From assembly GCA_039908345.1 (NCBI GenBank), contig JAMOBD010000032.1, positions 1-34,701 on the forward strand: 34,701 nt of DNA. Reading direction: 5' to 3'. Of the stretch, positions 7,724 through 15,811 are shown piece by piece (the stretch's first letter is position 1; every line of letters begins with the position of its first letter). The position numbers and the translations under genes were made by a program. A model generated the notes under the pieces. The model worked only from the letters and a program-made list of their open reading frames with translations. It did no database searches and was not told where the DNA came from. The stretch is from Magnetospirillum sp. WYHS-4. GTDB taxonomy: Bacteria; Pseudomonadota; Alphaproteobacteria; Rhodospirillales; GLO-3.

Positions 7724-7733
7724 ATGATATCAT
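7724..7733. promoter_or_regulatory. Short perfect palindrome upstream of the Asn-receiver gene
   Basis: ATGATATCAT, 29 bases before the start codon of the 7192-7695 gene. Its minus-strand side overlaps a -10-like TATGAT, but I see no matching -35 element. It may be an operator or chance. Confidence 0.2.
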
Positions 7734-7760
7734 AGGCTCGCAGTGCCCATATTTTGCCGT

Positions 7761-8273
7761 TCACGATCTTCCCCCCATGAACGGATCGTTTTCCATGTCA
7801 TCGAAATCAATATCGTCCAGGGATACGAAATGGACGGATTCGGCTGCCGCCTCGGCCTCGGGCGTGTTGGCCACGTAGGGGGCGAAGGCCTTGTCCTCGG
7901 ACATGATGTGCTCGACAAGCCAGTCCTTGAGAAAGACGTAAAGATCGTCGATGTCCACCGAGGCCGGGTCCGCCATGAAACGCGACCGGTACTGCTCCAC
8001 GGATTCCTTGAGACTCTCGTGGATACGATGATGGGCCGCCAGCCCTGGGTAGCCCCCCGCCGCCTGAACGAGTTCCTCGCGGGTGAAATGGTAGTCGGTG
8101 TAATGGCCGAGAACATTGAGAACGGTGCCGATCACGGAAATCGGCTCAGGGCCATCCTTGGCCTTGACGATCTGGTTGAGAAGGTCGATCAGAACCTTGT
8201 GATCCGCGTCCACCGCCGGTATGCCGACGCTCAAATCCTCGGTCCAGTGGACCAGTTGAAGTTCTGTGCCCAT
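7761..8273 (-). CDS. Bacteriohemerythrin (second copy)
   Basis: A single-domain hemerythrin of 170 residues. The ligands are H25, H62 and E66, H81 and H85, and H122 and D127, giving a complete di-iron O2-binding site. ATG at 8273 is used because AGGAA precedes it closely; a TTG four codons upstream is an alternative. The C-terminus carries an acidic tail ('DDIDFDDMENDPF') that the first copy at 3920-4441 lacks, so the two copies are not simple duplicates. It is followed by the Asn-receiver gene on the same strand. Oxygen binding in the cytoplasm is well founded on the family; whether it stores, delivers or senses O2 is open. Confidence 0.93.
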   Translation of the reverse strand: MGTELQLVHWTEDLSVGIPAVDADHKVLIDLLNQIVKAKDGPEPISVIGTVLNVLGHYTDYHFTREELVQAAGGYPGLAAHHRIHESLKESVEQYRSRFMADPASVDIDDLYVFLKDWLVEHIMSEDKAFAPYVANTPEAEAAAESVHFVSLDDIDFDDMENDPFMGGRS

Positions 8274-8387
8274 CGTTCCTGTCAACCGCCTTCCAATGAT
8301 GCGCAGGCCGATGATCCGACCCCCCGGACCGTCGCGACGGGTCCCAGACCCGAACGCAGCCCCCTGGGCATCCCATGCCTTTACACA

Positions 8388-10691
8388 TCAAGGGCGGCCC
8401 CCACGTGCCATTGCCCAAGCAGAGGAACCATAGCCGATTCCCTCGGGATTGGAAAGAATCGCGCTTTTGTCCGGCAGTGACGACGCGCTCGCGGGCCGCA
8501 ACATCCGCAATCCATTGAGCACCACAAGCAGCGACACCCCCGAATCGGCAACGATGGCCCCCCAAAGGGTGGCCACATCGACCATGGCGAGCAAGGTGAA
8601 CAATGCCTTGACCCCCAGGGCGAAGCCGATGTTCCAGCGAATCAGGCCCATCATGCGCCGCGAATGCTGGATCAGCCATGCCAAGCGGGTCAGATCGTCG
8701 GACATCAGCGCCAAGTCCGATGTCTCGATGGCCGCGTCGGTGCCCGCCACGCCCATGGCGATGCCAAGGGACGAACGCGCCATGGCGGGCGCATCGTTGA
8801 CGCCATCCCCGACCATGGCCACGTGGCCATGTCGCCGTACCAACTCGTCGATGGCGGCACTCTTGTCCTGGGGTAACAATCCCGCCCTGACTTCATCGAA
8901 CCCCAGGGCGGCGCCAACCCGGTCGGCGGCAGCCGCGTGGTCTCCGGTCAGAAGGATCATGGTGGATACCCCCGCTTGGCGCAGGGAGGCCAGCGCAACG
9001 CCCGCCTCAGGACGGATAGGGTCCTCCAGGGCCATCAGGCCCAGCACACGATCCCGATCGCCGACGGCCACCACGGTCCATCCTTCTTCCGCCAAACCGT
9101 CGGCCGCTTCGCGCACGGCGGACGTCTCGGCGCCCCGTTCCGCCATGAACCGGGGAGAGCCTAGCCAGACGGCGGATACGCCGATGCTTCCTTGAACCCC
9201 CTTGCCTGGAAAGGCGCGAACATCATCGGCCGGGGGCGGCCGGATACCCTGGGCGGCCGCACATTCGACGATGGCGCGGGCCAACGGATGGGTACTGCGG
9301 GATTCCAGCGCCGCGGCGACATGCAGGACCTCCGCTTCGCTCCCCCCGTCCAGCGCGAGCACCCGTTTGACACCGGGACGCCCCAGGGTAACGGTCCCCG
9401 TCTTGTCGAAGGCGATGGCGGCGATGCGCGACGGAGCCTCCAGGTGCTCTCCTCCCTTGACCAGGACCCCTGCCCGCGCGGCCGAGGCCATGGCGGCCAC
9501 GACCGTCACCGGAGTAGAGATCACCAGTGCGCAGGGACAGGAAATCACCAACAACACCAGCGCCCGGTACACCCAATCGGGCCATGCTCCTCCAAACGCC
9601 AACGGCGGAATCAAGGCCACCGCGACCGCGCAGGCCAGCACGAAGGGCGTATACACGGCGGCAAAGCGGTCGACCCAACGTTCCACCTTGGACCGGCGGC
9701 TCTGGGCTTCATCGACCAACCGGGCCACACCGGCCAGGGTGGTCTCTTGGGCAAGCTTGGAGTTTTCCACTTCCAACACGCCGTCCGCATTGATCGTCCC
9801 CGCGAAGACATCGGCGCCGGGACCTTTGAATATCGGCATGCTTTCCCCTGTGATGGGGGCCTGGTCGACCATGCTTTCTCCGGCCACGACCCGCCCGTCC
9901 AGGGGAATGCGCTCGCCGGGATGAACCAGGAAGATGGCACCCACGGCGACATCGGCCGGAGAGACGATGGTTTCGCGACCATCCGGCCCCTTCACCCTGG
10001 CGACAGGCGGGGCCAAATCCATCAGCGCGGCGATGGCACGCCGGGCGCGCCCGGCACTCCAGCCTTCCAGTGCCAACGACAGGGCGAACAAGGCCGAGAC
10101 CATGGCCGCCTCCAGCCAGTCTCCCAGGGCCACGGCACCGAACACCGCCATGGTCATCAGCAGATTCATGTCGGGACGGAAGGATCGGGCCGCACGAATC
10201 GCCCTCGGCAGCACCATCCATAGCCCCACCGCCATCGCCAGCGCCTCCGCGGTCCGGGCCGGGACCACCGCGGAGTCGAGCCAAGTCTCCAGTCCCCATC
10301 CGACCATCGCGGCCACGCCGCTGATGGCCGCCATCCATGCCTGAAGCCGGCGACGGGAAGCTTCGTCACGCCCCCTATCGACGGCCGAAGTCGCCTGCCA
10401 TGGATCGGCCTCCATGCCGGTGCGGGCAACGGCGGCAATCACCTTGTCCTGGGAAATCCCATCGGCCTTGATGGACATCCTGCCGTTCAACAGGTCGAAG
10501 GATAAATTGTCCTCCCCCCCGACCAACGGACCGACCGCCGCTTTCAGAACCCTCACCTCCTCCAGGCAACACATGCCGGTGACGCGAAAGGATTGGCCTT
10601 CGATCGCCGCGGATGCCGGAACCTCCGGTGAAACGGGGGCCGGAGCGCCACAGCACCCGGATCCACTGCAGCGGGTCGCGGTCGACGTCAT
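8388..10691 (-). CDS. Heavy-metal P1B-type ATPase, Zn/Cd/Pb exporter type
   Basis: The protein has 767 residues. The N-terminus has a Cys cluster ('CSGSGCCG', 8-14) and an HMA-like domain whose metal motif is CCLEE (41-45), the CCxxE form known from plant Zn/Cd pumps rather than the common CxxC. Then come TGES (281-284), the CPC transmembrane motif (385-387), the phosphorylated D429 in 'DKTGT', the HP motif in 'STHPLAR', and 'GDGVNDAPA'. The last membrane part contains 'VADSGVSLLVVLNGLRML' with the Asp typical of ZntA-like pumps. ATG at 10691 has GGAGGAAC upstream. The divergent MerR-family gene and the dyad promoter make it a metal-inducible inner-membrane exporter. Zn, Cd or Pb is expected; the exact metal is not provable here. 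Confidence 0.95.
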   Translation of the reverse strand: MTSTATRCSGSGCCGAPAPVSPEVPASAAIEGQSFRVTGMCCLEEVRVLKAAVGPLVGGEDNLSFDLLNGRMSIKADGISQDKVIAAVARTGMEADPWQATSAVDRGRDEASRRRLQAWMAAISGVAAMVGWGLETWLDSAVVPARTAEALAMAVGLWMVLPRAIRAARSFRPDMNLLMTMAVFGAVALGDWLEAAMVSALFALSLALEGWSAGRARRAIAALMDLAPPVARVKGPDGRETIVSPADVAVGAIFLVHPGERIPLDGRVVAGESMVDQAPITGESMPIFKGPGADVFAGTINADGVLEVENSKLAQETTLAGVARLVDEAQSRRSKVERWVDRFAAVYTPFVLACAVAVALIPPLAFGGAWPDWVYRALVLLVISCPCALVISTPVTVVAAMASAARAGVLVKGGEHLEAPSRIAAIAFDKTGTVTLGRPGVKRVLALDGGSEAEVLHVAAALESRSTHPLARAIVECAAAQGIRPPPADDVRAFPGKGVQGSIGVSAVWLGSPRFMAERGAETSAVREAADGLAEEGWTVVAVGDRDRVLGLMALEDPIRPEAGVALASLRQAGVSTMILLTGDHAAAADRVGAALGFDEVRAGLLPQDKSAAIDELVRRHGHVAMVGDGVNDAPAMARSSLGIAMGVAGTDAAIETSDLALMSDDLTRLAWLIQHSRRMMGLIRWNIGFALGVKALFTLLAMVDVATLWGAIVADSGVSLLVVLNGLRMLRPASASSLPDKSAILSNPEGIGYGSSAWAMARGGRP

Positions 10692-10731
10692 GACAAGTTC
10701 CTCCGGCTGGACAGAAATTCCTCTTGCGCCC

Positions 10732-10762
10732 ATGATGGACCCTGGAGCGGCTACAGGGTCAA
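10732..10762 (-). promoter_or_regulatory. MerR-type promoter and operator of the metal ATPase
   Basis: On the minus strand -35 TTGACC (10762-10757) and -10 CATCAT (10737-10732) are separated by 19 bases, the overlong spacer typical of MerR-activated promoters. A 21-base dyad at 10739-10759 (arms ACCCTGTAG and CTCCAGGGT, one mismatch, 3-base centre) fills the spacer. It ends 9 bases before the merR-family start codon, so it may also control that gene. Confidence 0.85.
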
Positions 10763-10768
10763 TGGGCC

Positions 10769-11173
10769 ATGAAAGAGAAATCCGCGATCAGCATCGGTCT
10801 GCTGGGCAAATGGACCGGCGTGAATATCGAGACCATCCGTTACTACGAGAAAATCGGCTTGCTCCCCGCGCCCCAAAGGACGGCGGCCGGCTATCGCCAA
10901 TACGGCGAAGATCATGTCCGGCGCCTCCGATTCATCCGTGGCGGCAGGGATCTCGGGTTTGCCATCGAGGATATTCGCGCCCTTCTGTGGCTGGCGGATC
11001 ATCCGGAACAATCGTGCGAGGATGCCGATCGGCGCGTTGTCCGGCACCTGGAGGAGGTGGAAAGGAAGATCGCCGACCTTACCCGCCTGCGGCGCGAACT
11101 ATTGCGCATGGCGAACTGCACCGGCCAAGTAGCCGCCGAGTGCCGAATCATCGATGCGTTGACGGTCGGTTGA
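10769..11173 (+). CDS. MerR-family heavy-metal regulator (ZntR/CadR-like)
   Basis: The protein has 134 residues. The N-terminal winged helix-turn-helix has the family signature 'NIETIRYYEKIGLL' and 'AGYRQYGEDHVRRL', followed by a dimerisation coiled coil. Cysteines C83, C117 and C125 fit the metal-binding positions of ZntR/CadR-type regulators (near 79, 114 and 124 in ZntR), with 'NCTGQVAAEC' as the C-terminal metal loop. It is divergent from the P-type ATPase, with a 19-bp-spacer promoter between them, so it should activate the exporter by DNA distortion when Zn, Cd or Pb binds. Its ATG lies right beside the operator and has no good Shine-Dalgarno sequence. Confidence 0.93.
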   Translation: MKEKSAISIGLLGKWTGVNIETIRYYEKIGLLPAPQRTAAGYRQYGEDHVRRLRFIRGGRDLGFAIEDIRALLWLADHPEQSCEDADRRVVRHLEEVERKIADLTRLRRELLRMANCTGQVAAECRIIDALTVG

Positions 11174-11249
11174 GGGGAGCCCTTGACGGCATCGCCGCTT
11201 CCATGCGTAGCTTTCGCCGGGGCTGAACGGTTTCCTCAATCGGCTTAGA

Positions 11250-11756
11250 ATGGAGAGGTCGTGGAGGGAGCGCTTGCGACAAGGTTGGATGATGGATTGG
11301 TATGGGTTTGGCCAACGGGCAAGGACGCTCGTCGATCTGTGGAACACGAGGACGGCCGAGAGCCGCTCCCGCGTCCTGTCGGAAATCCGCGAACAGGCCT
11401 TGCTGGCACTTTGGGTTCTTGAACTCCTGCCCCCCCGTGACGAAACCAACGACCGGAATGAACTGGCTTTCGCGTTGGCGCAGACGGCCGGCCAGGGCGG
11501 GGGACCTTCCCTTCAGATCTTGACCCATCGGGCGGAAGAACTGGCCAAGCAATGGCAGGAAGACTCCATGGAGGTGCGGGCCCGGGTCCTTCGCGAAATC
11601 CACCGGGACGGCGCCTTGGCTCTCTGGGTCTTCGACTTGTTGCCTTCTCTGGAGACCAGCGGCGCCCGATCGGAATTGGGAAGCTCCCTGGTCGCTCTGT
11701 ATGACACCATGGAAGCGCGCAAGGGCTCGGTTCCCGCCCCCGCTCAAAGCCCGTGA
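11250..11756 (+). CDS. Hypothetical protein with two internal repeats
   Basis: The frame codes for 168 residues and I recognise no family. It contains two copies of one helical unit, W31-P61 and W102-P132, offset by 71 residues and with 16 of 31 identical positions. The core reads R-V-L-x-E-I then L-A-L-W-V-x-x-L-L-P. The C-terminus is Pro/Ala-rich. No signal peptide or membrane span is evident. An alternative start at 11289 or 11292 has AAGG 4-7 bases upstream and may be better than 11250, which has no clear ribosome-binding site. It sits alone between merR and the end of the kdp operon. Predicted helical and cytosolic; function unknown. Confidence 0.7.
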   Translation: MERSWRERLRQGWMMDWYGFGQRARTLVDLWNTRTAESRSRVLSEIREQALLALWVLELLPPRDETNDRNELAFALAQTAGQGGGPSLQILTHRAEELAKQWQEDSMEVRARVLREIHRDGALALWVFDLLPSLETSGARSELGSSLVALYDTMEARKGSVPAPAQSP

Positions 11757-11831
11757 GCGGAATTTGTCGGCGGGCTGCTTCCTTTTCGCCTCCTAATCAC
11801 TCTGTTTTGGACGGCCTCAGGCACAGTATCG

Positions 11832-12515
11832 CTAGTCTCCGACCTTCAGCCGGTATCCCACTCCCGGATCGGTGAGGATCAGGGTCGGCTGGGCGGGGTC
11901 GGGTTCCAGCTTTTGACGAAGCTGGTTGATATAGACCCGCAAGTAGGCGGTGTCCTCGACATGGGCCGGCCCCCAGACCTCCCTGAGGATCAGCCTGTGG
12001 GTGAGCACACGGTCGGGACGGCCGGCCAGGAAGACCAACAGGTCCCATTCCTTTTTGGAAAGCCGGATTTCCTCCCCGCCCCGCAGCACCAGCCGCCGCC
12101 CGATGTCGATCCGGATGGGGCCGAGATCCAGCATGTCGGCCGCTCCGCGTTCCGCGTGCGGCCGGAGCGAGGCGCGGACACGAGCCATCAATTCGGCGAT
12201 TCCGAAGGGCTTGACCACGTAGTCGTTGGCCCCCCGGTCCAGGGCCTCCACCTTGTCGGACTCGCCGGCCCGCACCGACAACACGATGATCGGCAAGGCC
12301 GAGAATTCGCGCACCGCCGTGATCACCTCCTGACCGTCCAGGTCGGGCAGGCCCAAGTCGAGGATCACCAAGTCCGGTGCCTGGTCGCGGGCCCCCCGGA
12401 TGCCGGCGGCGCCGGTCTCCGCCTCCAGCACGTCGTAGCCGTTGGCGGCCAGGGAAATGCGCAGGAACTTCCGGATCTGTGGTTCGTCATCGATGACCAG
12501 AATGCGGTTTCCCAT
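11832..12515 (-). CDS. kdpE: KdpE response regulator
   Basis: A 227-residue OmpR/PhoB-type regulator. The receiver has phospho-acceptor D53 in 'VILDLGLPDLDG', the switch Ser in 'VLSVRAGESDKVEALD' (KdpE-typical), and Lys in 'VVKPFG'. The C-terminal winged helix contains 'LSKKEWDLLVFLAGRPDRV' and 'YINQLRQKLEPDP'. It starts three bases after the kdpD stop, so it is translationally coupled. It activates the kdp operon when KdpD signals K+ limitation or osmotic stress. As last gene of the operon it should autoregulate. Confidence 0.96.
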   Translation of the reverse strand: MGNRILVIDDEPQIRKFLRISLAANGYDVLEAETGAAGIRGARDQAPDLVILDLGLPDLDGQEVITAVREFSALPIIVLSVRAGESDKVEALDRGANDYVVKPFGIAELMARVRASLRPHAERGAADMLDLGPIRIDIGRRLVLRGGEEIRLSKKEWDLLVFLAGRPDRVLTHRLILREVWGPAHVEDTAYLRVYINQLRQKLEPDPAQPTLILTDPGVGYRLKVGD

Positions 12516-12518
12516 GCC

Positions 12519-15209
12519 TCAAGCCTCATCCTCACCGGCATTCAGGTCAAGTTCTGGGGGCAGCGGCAGGTGGACGACGATGCAGGTGCCGGACCCGTGC
12601 AGGCCGGACTCCACGTGGATGGTGCCCCCATGGGCCTCGACGATCCCCCGGCAAATGGCTAGGCCAAGGCCCGTTCCCGCCTGGCTATCGCTCTGGGCCA
12701 CTCGGTAGAACATGTCGAAGACTTTCTCCCGGTCCTCGGGAGCGATGCCCGGCCCCTCGTCGCAAATCTCGACCGCCACATGGGCGGCCGTCCGGCGGGC
12801 CCAGACTTTCACCAGCGTGCCGGCAGGCGCGTACTTGCAGGCATTGTCCAGCAGGTTGAAGAAGGCCTGCTCCATCAGCACGGCGTCCAGGCTGAGAAGC
12901 GGCATGTCCGGGGCGATGTCGATGCGGAGTTCGTGGGAACGAGCCACCCGCTTGGCGCGCCGCACCGCCGCCGCGACGATGTCGCGCAGGTCCGCCCAGT
13001 CGGCCCTGGGCTTCAGGGCCCCTGCTTCCAGGCGGGTCATGTCGAGCAGGTTCTGGACGAAACGGTTCAACCTCTCCGCCTCGTCCTCGATGCTCTGGGC
13101 CAGGTCGTGGCGGGCGTCCGGGGACAGTTGTTCGCCGTAGGAGATCAGGGTCGAGGCCGCGCCCTTGATCGAGACCAGGGGCGTACGCAGATCGTGGGAG
13201 AGGGACGACAACAGGGCCGAGCGCAGGCGTTCGCGCTCGGTAGCCACCCGAGCCGCCTCGACGTCGGCCACCAGGTTGGTGCGTTCGATGGCCATCGCCG
13301 CCTGGTCGGCCAGGGTTTCCAGGAGGCGAGTTTGCTCGGGTGTCGGCGTTTCGGCCCCCTCCGGCATCCGCACCCCGAGCACCCCGACGGGCCCGCTCAC
13401 CGACTTCATGGGCAGGAACAGCCACTCGGCGGTAGGCAAGGTGGCCGAACCCCGGCCCGCCGGCTGCCCATGGGTCCAGGCCCAGCCGGCCGCGCCCACC
13501 GACTTCTCGTCGATCTGATCCTCGGGCGGATAGCCGGCAGCGATGGCCAGGCCATGCGCGCCCGGCAGCAGGACGAGGGACCGGCCGCGAAGGGTGGAAG
13601 CCACATGATGAACCACGGCCCAGAGGACGTCGTCCAGCGTGGCGGCGGCGCCGATGCGACGGCCGAAATCGTAGAGGTTGGTGGTTCGCTTCGCATTCTC
13701 GCGCGCCGCTTCCATCTGGGCGCGCAGGCGGCTGGCCATGTTGCTGACCGCTACGGCCGCGATCAGGAAGAAGACCACCGTCAGGATGTTCTGGGTATCG
13801 GTGATGGCGAAGGAATAGCGGGGTTCGGTGAAGAAAAAATTGAAGGCAAGGAAGCTCGCCACCGACACGAGCACCGCCGGTCGCAATCCCACCGTCATCG
13901 CCACCACCAGCACGGCCATCAGGTAGGCGACCGAGATGTTGGCGACCGGCAGCCAGAGGTCGATCAGAAATCCGGCCCCCGTCGCGGCGACCGTTCCCGC
14001 CAGGGCCACGAGGTAGCCCAGTCCTTCGCGAATCGACGGCTTGACGCGGGGACGGACCGGGGCGGACCGGGGACGGCTCTCCTCCTCGCCACCCACCACG
14101 AGGACATTGAACTCGCCGGCCCGTTCGATCAGGCGGTCGGTCACCGATTTCCCCAGCCGCCAGCGCCGCTTCTTGGTGCGCCCAACCACGATCTGCGTCG
14201 CGTTGCGCTCCCTGGCGTAATCCAGGATTGCAGCCGGCACATCGTCCCCCTGGAGAACAGCGGTCTCGCCGCCCAACTGGGAGGTGAGGCGCATGGCTTC
14301 GGCTACCCGGTCCTTGTCCTCGTCGTTAAGGGAGTGATCGCGCGAGGTCTCGACCGTGACGGCGACCCAGGCGGCGGAACGCCGTTCTGCCGACCGCTTG
14401 GCAACCCGCACCAGGCGCGTGGCTTCCACCCGCTCGTCGATGCAGACCAGAATGCGTTCGCGGGCGGGCCAGGGTCCCGCGATGGCATGGGCCCGCATGT
14501 AGTCGACCATCTGCTTGTCGACCCGCTCGGCGGCATGGCGGAGCGCCATCTCGCGAAGGGCGGTCAGGTTGCCGGGCGAGAAGAAGTGGTGGACGGCGCG
14601 GCGGGCCTGTTCGGGGACGTAGACCTTGCCTTCGTGCAGGCGCTTGATGAGGTCTTCGGGCGGCAGGTCGATCAGTTCGATCTCGTCGGCGACGGTAAGC
14701 ACCCCGTCGGGCAAGGTCTCGCGCACCTTGACCCCGGAAATCTGCTCGACCACGTCGTTCAGGCTTTCCAGGTGCTGGATGTTGAGGGTGGTATAGACGT
14801 CGATGCCGGCCGCCAGCAATTCCTCCACGTCCTGCCAGCGCTTGACGTGGCGCGAGCCGGGCACGTTGGTATGGGCAAGTTCATCCACCAGGGCGATGGT
14901 GGGCCGGCGCGTCAGCAGAGCGTCCAGGTCCATTTCCCGGAAGGTCCGGCCCCGGTAGTCGACGACGCGGGGCGGCAACAGCTCCAGGCCTTCCAACAGG
15001 GCCTCGGTCTCGCGCCGGCCGTGGGTCTCGATGACCCCGGCGACGACGTCGCCGCCTTCGCGCCGACGCTCGTGCGCCGTTTCCAGCATGGCGAAGGTCT
15101 TGCCGACGCCGGGGGCGGCGCCCAGGAAGATCTTCAAATGCCCGCGCCCCTCGCGCCGGGCTTCGGCGAGAAGGGCATCGGGGGACGGACGGGTTTCGTC
15201 GTCGGTCAT
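12519..15209 (-). CDS. kdpD: KdpD sensor histidine kinase
   Basis: The protein has 896 residues, the usual length. In order: the N-terminal KdpD domain with Walker A 'GAAPGVGKT' (30-38), a universal-stress-protein-like domain (about 250-370), four clustered transmembrane helices (about 395-490), a GAF-like domain, a dimerisation/phosphoacceptor helix with 'SSLSHDLRTPLVSIKG', and a C-terminal ATPase with 'NLLDNACKYAP' and '[18 protein letters not shown]'. It senses K+ limitation and phosphorylates KdpE. It begins 10 bases after the kdpC stop. Confidence 0.97.
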   Translation of the reverse strand: MTDDETRPSPDALLAEARREGRGHLKIFLGAAPGVGKTFAMLETAHERRREGGDVVAGVIETHGRRETEALLEGLELLPPRVVDYRGRTFREMDLDALLTRRPTIALVDELAHTNVPGSRHVKRWQDVEELLAAGIDVYTTLNIQHLESLNDVVEQISGVKVRETLPDGVLTVADEIELIDLPPEDLIKRLHEGKVYVPEQARRAVHHFFSPGNLTALREMALRHAAERVDKQMVDYMRAHAIAGPWPARERILVCIDERVEATRLVRVAKRSAERRSAAWVAVTVETSRDHSLNDEDKDRVAEAMRLTSQLGGETAVLQGDDVPAAILDYARERNATQIVVGRTKKRRWRLGKSVTDRLIERAGEFNVLVVGGEEESRPRSAPVRPRVKPSIREGLGYLVALAGTVAATGAGFLIDLWLPVANISVAYLMAVLVVAMTVGLRPAVLVSVASFLAFNFFFTEPRYSFAITDTQNILTVVFFLIAAVAVSNMASRLRAQMEAARENAKRTTNLYDFGRRIGAAATLDDVLWAVVHHVASTLRGRSLVLLPGAHGLAIAAGYPPEDQIDEKSVGAAGWAWTHGQPAGRGSATLPTAEWLFLPMKSVSGPVGVLGVRMPEGAETPTPEQTRLLETLADQAAMAIERTNLVADVEAARVATERERLRSALLSSLSHDLRTPLVSIKGAASTLISYGEQLSPDARHDLAQSIEDEAERLNRFVQNLLDMTRLEAGALKPRADWADLRDIVAAAVRRAKRVARSHELRIDIAPDMPLLSLDAVLMEQAFFNLLDNACKYAPAGTLVKVWARRTAAHVAVEICDEGPGIAPEDREKVFDMFYRVAQSDSQAGTGLGLAICRGIVEAHGGTIHVESGLHGSGTCIVVHLPLPPELDLNAGEDEA

Positions 15210-15219
15210 GCCGGACAGT

Positions 15220-15798
15220 TCACCTCATGGGCCAGCGTTCGTCCAGGGCCAGGTTGAGGCGCAGCACGTTGATGCGCGCCTCGCCCAGGACGCCCAACTC
15301 CCGGCCCTCGGTATGCCGGATGACGAAATCGCGGAGTTCTTGGACCGGAATATGGCGGTAGGCCGCCACTCTTTTCACCTGGTAGGCGGCGGCGGCCGGC
15401 GAGATGTGGGGGTCGAGGCCGCTGGCCGAGGCGGTCGCCAAGTCGGCCGGGACCGGCCCAGTCTCTTCAGGATGGGTGGCCTTCAGTTTCTCGGCCTGGG
15501 AGGCGACGCCTTCCGCCAGGGCCTTGGCGGAAGGCGCGAGGTTGCTGCCCCCCGAGTTGGCGGCATCGTAGCCCTTTCCCGCCGCCGACGGGCGCCCCTG
15601 GAAGTAGCCGGGCCCGCTGAAGGCCTGGCCGATCAGGGCGGAGCCGACCACCTTGCCATCTTTCTCGATCAGACTCCCGCCGGCCTGCCAGGGGAAGGCC
15701 ATCTGGGCGACGCCGGTGACCAGCAGGGGATAGATGATGCCGGTGATGGCGGTCATGACGGCCAGCAGCACCAGGGCGGGACGAAGTTCCTTCAGCAT
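15220..15798 (-). CDS. kdpC: K+-transporting ATPase KdpC subunit
   Basis: The protein has 192 residues. There is one N-terminal transmembrane helix ('LRPALVLLAVMTAITGIIYP') and a periplasmic domain with family signatures 'GSALIGQAFSGPGYFQGRPS', 'ASGLDPHISPAAA' and 'LNLALD'. ATG at 15798 has GGAGAA about 6 bases upstream; the frame is open nine codons further but those overlap the end of kdpB. KdpC is the accessory subunit that stabilises the KdpAB pump. Confidence 0.96.
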   Translation of the reverse strand: MLKELRPALVLLAVMTAITGIIYPLLVTGVAQMAFPWQAGGSLIEKDGKVVGSALIGQAFSGPGYFQGRPSAAGKGYDAANSGGSNLAPSAKALAEGVASQAEKLKATHPEETGPVPADLATASASGLDPHISPAAAAYQVKRVAAYRHIPVQELRDFVIRHTEGRELGVLGEARINVLRLNLALDERWPMR

Positions 15799-15811
15799 GG
15801 CTTTTCTCCGA

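Noticed and set aside
12780-15257. Very long open frame on the plus strand (825 codons) opposite kdpD
   Set aside because: It mirrors the GC-rich kdpD codons, has biased composition (Gln, Gly, His, Arg) and no recognisable domain; kdpD is certain.
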